In this document: positions 58,567 to 64,000 of the stretch, piece by piece
Numbering within the stretch: position 1 is the first letter of the stretch
Layout: every line of letters begins with the position of its first letter
Origin: Tubiluchus corallicola
Lineage: Eukaryota > Priapulida > Priapulimorpha > Priapulimorphida > Tubiluchidae
Assembly: GCA_030141605.1 (NCBI GenBank)
Contig: JAQGDQ010000667.1
Span: 1-64,000 of the forward strand
Direction: 5' to 3'
Length of the DNA stretch: 64,000 bases
Program-made: the position numbers and the translations under genes
The notes under the pieces: generated by a model
The model's database searches: none
Told to the model about the DNA's origin: nothing
What the model saw: only the letters and a program-made list of their open reading frames with translations

Positions 58567-60159
58567 ATGGCAGAAGACGATATAGTAAAACTTGAACCAG
58601 AGCACCAGACTTGCACGATGAAGCTGAACAGAAGTCAGATGAAACAAATAGATGCGATCGCTGAGAAAATACAACGTTGTCACGAACGAGGAAATGTGCT
58701 TGTTAATGTAGACGATGTAGTTGTTAGCGAAAATCAGGGACGACAAGAAGTATTTGATCCTGTGGTTTCTGATGCCGACGAAATTGAAGAGCAACAACCA
58801 TACCCAGTTGCCAGTGAAAGTCGAGACGAACGATCTGTTAACCTTCTAGAAGATATTGTCGATGAATACCAATGTGAAAATGCGGATGCGTTTGATGGAG
58901 AAATTATAGATCAACAAACTCAAGCACCTGTGCACGATAATGAAGCAGTTAAGTATGAAAGAACAGACGTGTGCGACGATGTAGACGGCCAACTGTCTTC
59001 CCCATCGGGTGATGCTGCTGACGATGCGGCTGATACGAGCAACGAGGCGTATATGATAAGTAACGAAGGGAACAGCAGTGATTCCCTGCCAAATATTTCA
59101 GAATCTTATGCATTTAAAATCAACTACGACGACAGTCAAGGAGACAATATTGAAATGTCTAGCTTAGCAGAAGCATCATATGAAATGATGCCTCCCAGAA
59201 TTGATATGTCTGCTGCCACCACAAGGCGGCATGAATGCGGTTATTGTCACTTACTATTCACATCGTCTTCCAACTTAAAATCTCACGTAAGAACTCACAC
59301 CGGGGAAAAGCCGTTTAAATGTACTGAATGCGGAACAGCTTTTTGTCACCCCAGCACTTTAAGAAATCACTTAAAAACACACACAAATGAGAAACCATTA
59401 AAGTGCAGCTTGTGTGATATGAGTTTTAAGCGCCCGGCGACTCTAAGAGCACATGTGAGAACTCACACTGGTGAAAAACCTTTCAAGTGTAGCTACTGTG
59501 ATGCAGCTTTCAGACAATCTTCACATTTAGGTAAGCATATGAGAATTCATACAGGTGAGAAACCTTACAAATGCAATTCATGTGGTGCTGATTTTAGAGA
59601 AATATGTCACTTAAGATGCCATATGAGAACTCACACAGGCGAGAAACCATTTAAGTGTGAGATGTGCGATGCAGCTTTTAGTCATTCTAGCACTTTGAAG
59701 AATCATGTTAGAATGCACACGAATGAGAAACCATTTAAATGCACTGAGTGTAATGCAAATTTTAAGCGGGCATCTATTCTCACATGTCACATGAGAATTC
59801 ACACTGGTGAGAAACCATTTAAGTGCACTGACTGTGATGCAGCTTTCAAACAGTCTTCCAGTCTGACAAAACATAGACGCGTTCATACAGGTCAAAAGCC
59901 GTTTAAATGTTATGAGTGTGATGCAGCATTCAGTGAATCGAGCAACTTGAACAAGCACTTGAGAATTCACACAGGCGAAAAACCTTTTATTTGTGGTGAG
60001 TGTGGATCCGCATTTACTCATCAACGAACTTTAAAAAACCACAGCAGAACTCACACTGGTGAGAGACCATTTAACTGCAATGTTTGTGCGGCTAGATTCA
60101 TGGCGTCTTCGGAGTTAAAATCACATATGAAAGTTCACATTGATGGAATGATCATGTAA
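58567..60159 (+). CDS. C2H2 zinc-finger protein, 11 fingers, intronless
   Basis: 530 codons in one exon. The start is the ATG in gaggaaATGG; the frame opens slightly earlier, but only at a TTG. Residues 1-221 are acidic and low in recognisable domains, with VKLEPE near the N-terminus (a sumoylation-type motif) and many D/E/S/Q. Residues 222-524 hold eleven tandem C2H2 fingers of 28-residue periodicity joined by TGEKP, TNEKP or TGQKP linkers, so DNA binding in the nucleus is expected. Helix residues at -1,2,3,6: f1 SSNS, f2 HSTN, f3 RATA, f4 QSHK, f5 ECHC, f6 HSTN, f7 RSIC, f8 QSSK, f9 ESNK, f10 HRTN, f11 ASES. Fingers 2, 6 and 10 share H-x-T-N, hinting at an internal duplication. There is no KRAB, BTB or ZAD domain. 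Target and role are unknown. A 53-bp array ends 350 bp upstream and a 39-bp array starts 110 bp downstream. Confidence 0.95.
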   Translation: MAEDDIVKLEPEHQTCTMKLNRSQMKQIDAIAEKIQRCHERGNVLVNVDDVVVSENQGRQEVFDPVVSDADEIEEQQPYPVASESRDERSVNLLEDIVDEYQCENADAFDGEIIDQQTQAPVHDNEAVKYERTDVCDDVDGQLSSPSGDAADDAADTSNEAYMISNEGNSSDSLPNISESYAFKINYDDSQGDNIEMSSLAEASYEMMPPRIDMSAATTRRHECGYCHLLFTSSSNLKSHVRTHTGEKPFKCTECGTAFCHPSTLRNHLKTHTNEKPLKCSLCDMSFKRPATLRAHVRTHTGEKPFKCSYCDAAFRQSSHLGKHMRIHTGEKPYKCNSCGADFREICHLRCHMRTHTGEKPFKCEMCDAAFSHSSTLKNHVRMHTNEKPFKCTECNANFKRASILTCHMRIHTGEKPFKCTDCDAAFKQSSSLTKHRRVHTGQKPFKCYECDAAFSESSNLNKHLRIHTGEKPFICGECGSAFTHQRTLKNHSRTHTGERPFNCNVCAARFMASSELKSHMKVHIDGMIM

Positions 60160-60267
60160 TTATTTTGTTTAGCATAGTATCATTTAGATAATTGTAAATA
60201 CATAATGAAGTCTAATGATGAAGCTCAATGTATTAATGTTAACAAAGGAATTTCTAAATGCAGACGA

Positions 60268-61626
60268 CATACAAGTGAGTGAACTGCTGTCTGTGACACA
60301 GACAATGTGAGTTCCTATGACACAGACAATATACAAGTCAGTGAACTGGTGTCCTGTCACACAGACAATATACAAGTCAGTGAACTGGTGTCCCGTCACA
60401 CAGACGATATACAAGTCAGTGAGCTGGTGTCCTGTCACACAGACAATATACAAGTCAGTGAACTGGTGTCCCGTCACACAGACAATATACAAGTCAGTGA
60501 ACTGGTGTCCTGTCACACAGACGATATACAAGTCAGTGAGCTGGTGTCCTGTCACACAGACAATATACAAGTCAGCAAGCTGGTGTCCTTTCACACAGAC
60601 GATGTACAACTCAGTGAGCTGGTATCCTGTCACACAGACAATATACAAGTCAGTGAACTGGTGTTCTGTCACACAGACAATATACAAGTCAGTGAGCTGG
60701 TGTCCTGTCACACAGATAATATACAAGTCAGTGAGGTGGTGTCCTGTCACACAGACACTATACAAGTCAGTGAGTTGGTGGCCTGTCACACAGACAATAT
60801 ACAAGTCAGTGAGCTGGTGTCCTGTCACACAGACAATATACAAGTCAGCAAGCTGGTGTCCTGTCACACAGACAATATACAAGTCAGTGAGCTGGTGTCC
60901 TGTCACACAGACAATATACAAGTCAGTGAACTGGTGTCCTGTCACACAGACAATATACAAGTCAGTGAACTGGTGTCCTGTCACACAGACAATATACAAG
61001 TCAGTGAGCTGGTGTCCTGTCACACAGACAATATACAAGTCAGTGAACTGGTGTCCTGTCACACAGACAATATACAAGTCAGTGAGCTGGTGTCCTGTCA
61101 CACAGACAATATACAAGTCAGTGAGTTGGTGTCCTGTCACACAGACAATATACAAGTCAGTGAGCTGGTGTCCTGTCACACAGACGATATACAAGTCAGT
61201 GAGCTGGTGTCCTGTCACACAGACGATGTACAACTCAGTGAGCTGGTGTCCTGTCACACAGACGATGTACAAGTCAGTGAGCTGGTGTCCTGTCACACAG
61301 ACAATATACAAGTCAGTGAACTGGTGTCCTGTCACACAGACGATGTACAACTCAGTGAGCTGGTGTCCTGTCACACAGACAATATACAAGTCAGTGAGGT
61401 GGTGTCCTGTCACACAGACAATAGACAAGTCAGTGTGCTGGTGTCCTGTCACACAGACAATATACAAGTCAGTGAGCTTTTGTCCTGTCACACAGACGAT
61501 GTACAACTCAGTGAGCTGGTGTCCTGTCACACAGACGATGTACAAGTCAGTGAGCTGGTGTCCTGTCACACAGACGATGTACAACTCAGTGAGCTGGTGT
61601 CCTTTCAGCCAGACGATGTACAAGAT
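60268..61626. repeat. 39-bp minisatellite, about 35 copies
   Basis: The unit contains CACACAGACAATATACAAGT then CAGTGAGCTGGTGTCCTGT. It begins 110 bp after the zinc-finger stop codon and ends 20 bp before the first downstream AATAAA (61646-61651). It is open in two plus frames and one minus frame because 39 is divisible by three. Confidence 0.96.
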
Positions 61627-61645
61627 TCAGTTTTAGAGAATTTCA

Positions 61646-61651
61646 AATAAA
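61646..61651 (+). terminator. Likely polyadenylation signal of the zinc-finger gene
   Basis: First canonical AATAAA on the plus strand after the zinc-finger stop codon that I can find; it comes immediately after the 39-bp array. Confidence 0.45.
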
Positions 61652-63143
61652 GTTTGAGATTAATAGTAAAAATTCAAGTGTTCTCACAAAGATCATGCAT
61701 ATTACTCCTGCATTAAAAATGCTAATAATTTGTTTCAAAATTTTGCCCAAAAAAGTGCCAAATTTTACTTATTGCGCGACGTTTTCAACGTTCTAATGAT
61801 GAAGAATGTGTGTATTTGAAGTGCTGAATTACTCGAATCAAATTCAAGCTAAAAAACTCATTTGAATCAAATTCAAATATCCGAACTCAAACGTTTGATG
61901 CTCATACCTGCTTACAGGTTTGTACATATTCAATGCAAAACCATTTGATTTTCCTTTTATATAATGCATGTGTAATTTAATTTATTAACTTAATTATGTC
62001 AACTGTTGCTGTTCATTGAGTTTTTTGTTCTTGTGATATTATGAAACAAGAAGTGTCATACTTACGACATTATGTAATAGTGATATGCGTAGTGCAAGTT
62101 TTTATGTGTTGTGTAATTTGATTGGTTAAAAGAAATCTTTCTAATAAAATTATTCGTTGATTCAATACAGCGATGCTTTGTTGAGCTTAACCTGATTCTG
62201 AATGGGTGACTGCCTGGGAATTCACCTCTGAACACTTTCTTTCGTTTTATTGTTTCGTGTTTATTTCTCTCGTTGAAGGAGGGATAAAACCGTTGCACAC
62301 TTTGACGGTTGCTTTGCAAACAAATGTTTGCAAATTTCTTTTCAACAGTGGTGGTTTTCTTTTGATCTACTTTTTGTTCATGCTCAGGTCTGGTGCCATG
62401 CAAAAGCTGTGGAACTGAACTTGTTTATGGTTTGCGCATTGCGCAAGTGGAGTTAATAACAATCATAGTATAGTGCAATGTTACTGCCTGTTTGCCAAAC
62501 AAGTTATGCATTAATACCAGTGCCTTCCACTCCACTTTTATGTTCCGATTCTCGATTCTTTAATCTAGGCCTACTCTTTTCCCTTCACTGCTCGATCTTT
62601 TCCTGCTCTGTAGGCTGTTAAGGTGGTATTAGTGTGTGTGTGTGTGTGTGTGTGTGTGCACCAAAAACGTCGTCTGATCTTTCTGGGTATTAACCAGCTA
62701 ATGCCTATCATTATTAGCATATTGTGGGTTACTTGCACTTGATAGAACAATTTAAAAATGAGGCAATATCACATAGATGACGTTATTATTAGTTTCATTT
62801 TAAAAACAACTCTATGCATTTTTGTGATGGTGTTTTCGTATAATTGGTATTAAAATTACGTATAATAATTATAAAATTAAAATCTTGTAAAACACAACAA
62901 TTCCAGATTTGTTGCTAACGGTGCGGGTCACGGGAAATATTGAAACTGGCCGTCAAAAACGTCAAATCGTTTCTGACGCAGCGCAAAGCGCGCAATTTCT
63001 GCAAAGTCGCAATCACTAAAATCTTTTCGCAAGATTCTGCTAAGTGCTAAAGTCAGTAAAGGTGTACATATTTAGCAGAGCCTGAGCGGAGAATTTTGTC
63101 GATGCTTAACTGCAACATTAAATTTTTCGCCATTGTGTAGGAA
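61652..63143. other. Intergenic between zinc-finger and EGF genes
   Basis: TTCGAAT/TTTGAAT-rich cluster at 61830-61900 (dispersed repeat also at 15.4 and 30.1 kb) and a (TG)n run at 62633-62659. The stretch 62920-63010 is CpG-richer (GACGCAGCGCAAAGCGCGC) and may contain the EGF gene promoter. Confidence 0.4.
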
Positions 63144-63638
63144 ATGCTGACGTTAAAAATGTTTGCGTTTGTCACGGGATTTCTGTTATTTATGACACTG
63201 TCTAACTTTTGTCAGGTTTGCAGTGGAAGTAGTCACTGTTGTAGCGTCAACTCAACCAACATAGAGGACGCTGCATCATATCAGTGCGTGTGCGATAATT
63301 GTCCAGAGCCATGTAACCCTAACCCATGTACGCATGAAGGTACTTGTAATGCGGATATGGAAACAGGCAGGTACACGTGCATGTGCCTTGAATCTTATAC
63401 TGGAGTTAATTGTGAAACATTGGCTATGGATGAGTGTAAACCAAATCCGTGTATGAATGGTGGCACTTGTAGTACTAGCACGGATAAAAGTAAGTTCACA
63501 TGCCAGTGTACCAGCGATTTTACTGGAACTACGTGTGAAGATGACATTGAGAAAAAAGATGGCAGTCATACAACTTTTACGAAGAATTACATGCGGTTAA
63601 TGTTACTTCTTGTTCTGTTATTGTCAGCTTTTTTATAA
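63144..63638 (+). CDS. Small secreted or GPI-anchored protein with two EGF domains
   Basis: 164 codons, single coding exon. Residues 1-28 form a signal peptide (MLTLKMFAFVTGFLLFMTLS). A cysteine-rich stretch follows (CCSVNS, QCVCDNC). EGF1 spans C57-C90 (NPNPCTHEGTC to YTGVNC); EGF2 spans C98-C131, preceded by MDEC as in calcium-binding EGF repeats (NPCMNGGTC to FTGTTC). The last 15 residues (YMRLMLLLVLLLSAF) are hydrophobic and end the protein, as in GPI-anchor signals; a type I membrane segment without a tail is the alternative. A good acceptor (cattgtgtag) lies just before gaaATG, so a non-coding 5' exon is likely. The polyadenylation signal AATAAA is at 63698-63703. Confidence 0.88.
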   Translation: MLTLKMFAFVTGFLLFMTLSNFCQVCSGSSHCCSVNSTNIEDAASYQCVCDNCPEPCNPNPCTHEGTCNADMETGRYTCMCLESYTGVNCETLAMDECKPNPCMNGGTCSTSTDKSKFTCQCTSDFTGTTCEDDIEKKDGSHTTFTKNYMRLMLLLVLLLSAFL

Positions 63639-63697
63639 CAGTAAAAATTACTACATAATTCTGAACGTTAATATGCAGAAAATGCCCCTTTTTTTCA

Positions 63698-63703
63698 AAT
63701 AAA
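63698..63703 (+). terminator. Polyadenylation signal of the EGF gene
   Basis: AATAAA 60 bp after the EGF-protein stop codon, in TTTTTCAAATAAAATATC. Confidence 0.6.
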
Positions 63704-64000
63704 ATATCTTAAATGGTACAAATTTGAAAAGGCCATTATCGGTCTGTAGTAGTGTGGAATGTTAGAAACATGCATGAACGTAACAGTAACTTATTTTGTT
63801 CATTGGTTTAACTGCATATTTATGTGCGCATATTTGTACACACATGAATGCCACATGTATATAAGTTTGTATGTGATATTTAAAGTTATAAGGTACAATG
63901 TAATAATAACAATAAACACAAGCACTAATAAAGACCTTCGTTCAGAGCCGCTTAATGTATGAACACACTGGGCAGTTGGCTGGGCATCCCATGCTAATCT

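Noticed and set aside
60184-61650. Three long open frames (447, 439 and 479 codons) across the 39-bp array, on both strands
   Set aside because: All arise because 39 is divisible by three and the unit lacks stops in those frames; the peptides are just the repeated 13-mer and have no independent start or domain context.
62062-62418. 113- and 70-codon frames on opposite strands between the zinc-finger and EGF genes
   Set aside because: No domain, no splice support, and mutually exclusive coding on both strands.

Overview
This is a piece of an animal (metazoan) nuclear genome, almost certainly an invertebrate. It is AT-rich, has spliced genes with canonical GT-AG introns, extracellular modules typical of animals (WSC, fibronectin III, EGF, leucine-rich repeats), a C2H2 zinc-finger gene with TGEKP linkers, and animal transposon families (hAT, pogo and piggyBac miniature elements, non-LTR and LTR retrotransposons). 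I cannot name the species. A very large share of the window is tandem repeat: about 20 separate minisatellite or satellite families with unit lengths from 5 to 95 bp.

Layout. (1) 1-23.7 kb, minus strand: one gene rebuilt from nine exons, reading right to left. It encodes a signal peptide, five WSC domains with eight cysteines each, and one fibronectin III domain, and it continues off the left edge. Every exon junction preserves frame, nearly all in phase 1, and most of its introns carry their own unrelated minisatellite. (2) 23.7-30.7 kb: no convincing gene; a 382-bp solo LTR with target duplication, a hAT-type MITE with target duplication, a decayed non-LTR retrotransposon and a degenerate relic of the 30-bp repeat. 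(3) 31.2-43.6 kb, minus strand: a two-exon gene for a secreted or surface-anchored leucine-rich-repeat protein, split by an 11.4-kb intron. That intron holds a CR1-like 3' end with an expanded (TTAC)n tail, a 20-bp satellite interrupted by a ~6.1-kb LTR retrotransposon, and a 74-bp satellite. A 34-bp array carrying AATAAA in every unit sits just behind the stop codon. (4) 44.3-51 kb, minus strand: putative exons of a further gene, two of which may form an Ig-like domain, plus a decayed CR1-like reverse-transcriptase C-terminus. (5) 51-57.4 kb: transposon relics and a 3-kb, 50-bp satellite. (6) 57.4-61.7 kb, plus strand: an intronless 11-finger C2H2 gene between a 53-bp array upstream and a 39-bp array downstream; the latter probably lies in its 3' UTR. 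(7) 63.1-63.7 kb, plus strand: a small secreted two-EGF protein with a hydrophobic C-terminus.

The surface and secreted genes (WSC/FnIII, LRR, EGF) are compatible with cell-surface recognition, but nothing here shows that they act together. The most unusual signals are intronic repeats that carry RNA-processing motifs in the sense of the host gene: 23 copies of a 9-mer matching the 5' end of U1 snRNA in one WSC-gene intron, and tandem AATAAA signals after the LRR gene. Long open frames across arrays whose unit length is a multiple of three are treated as artefacts.
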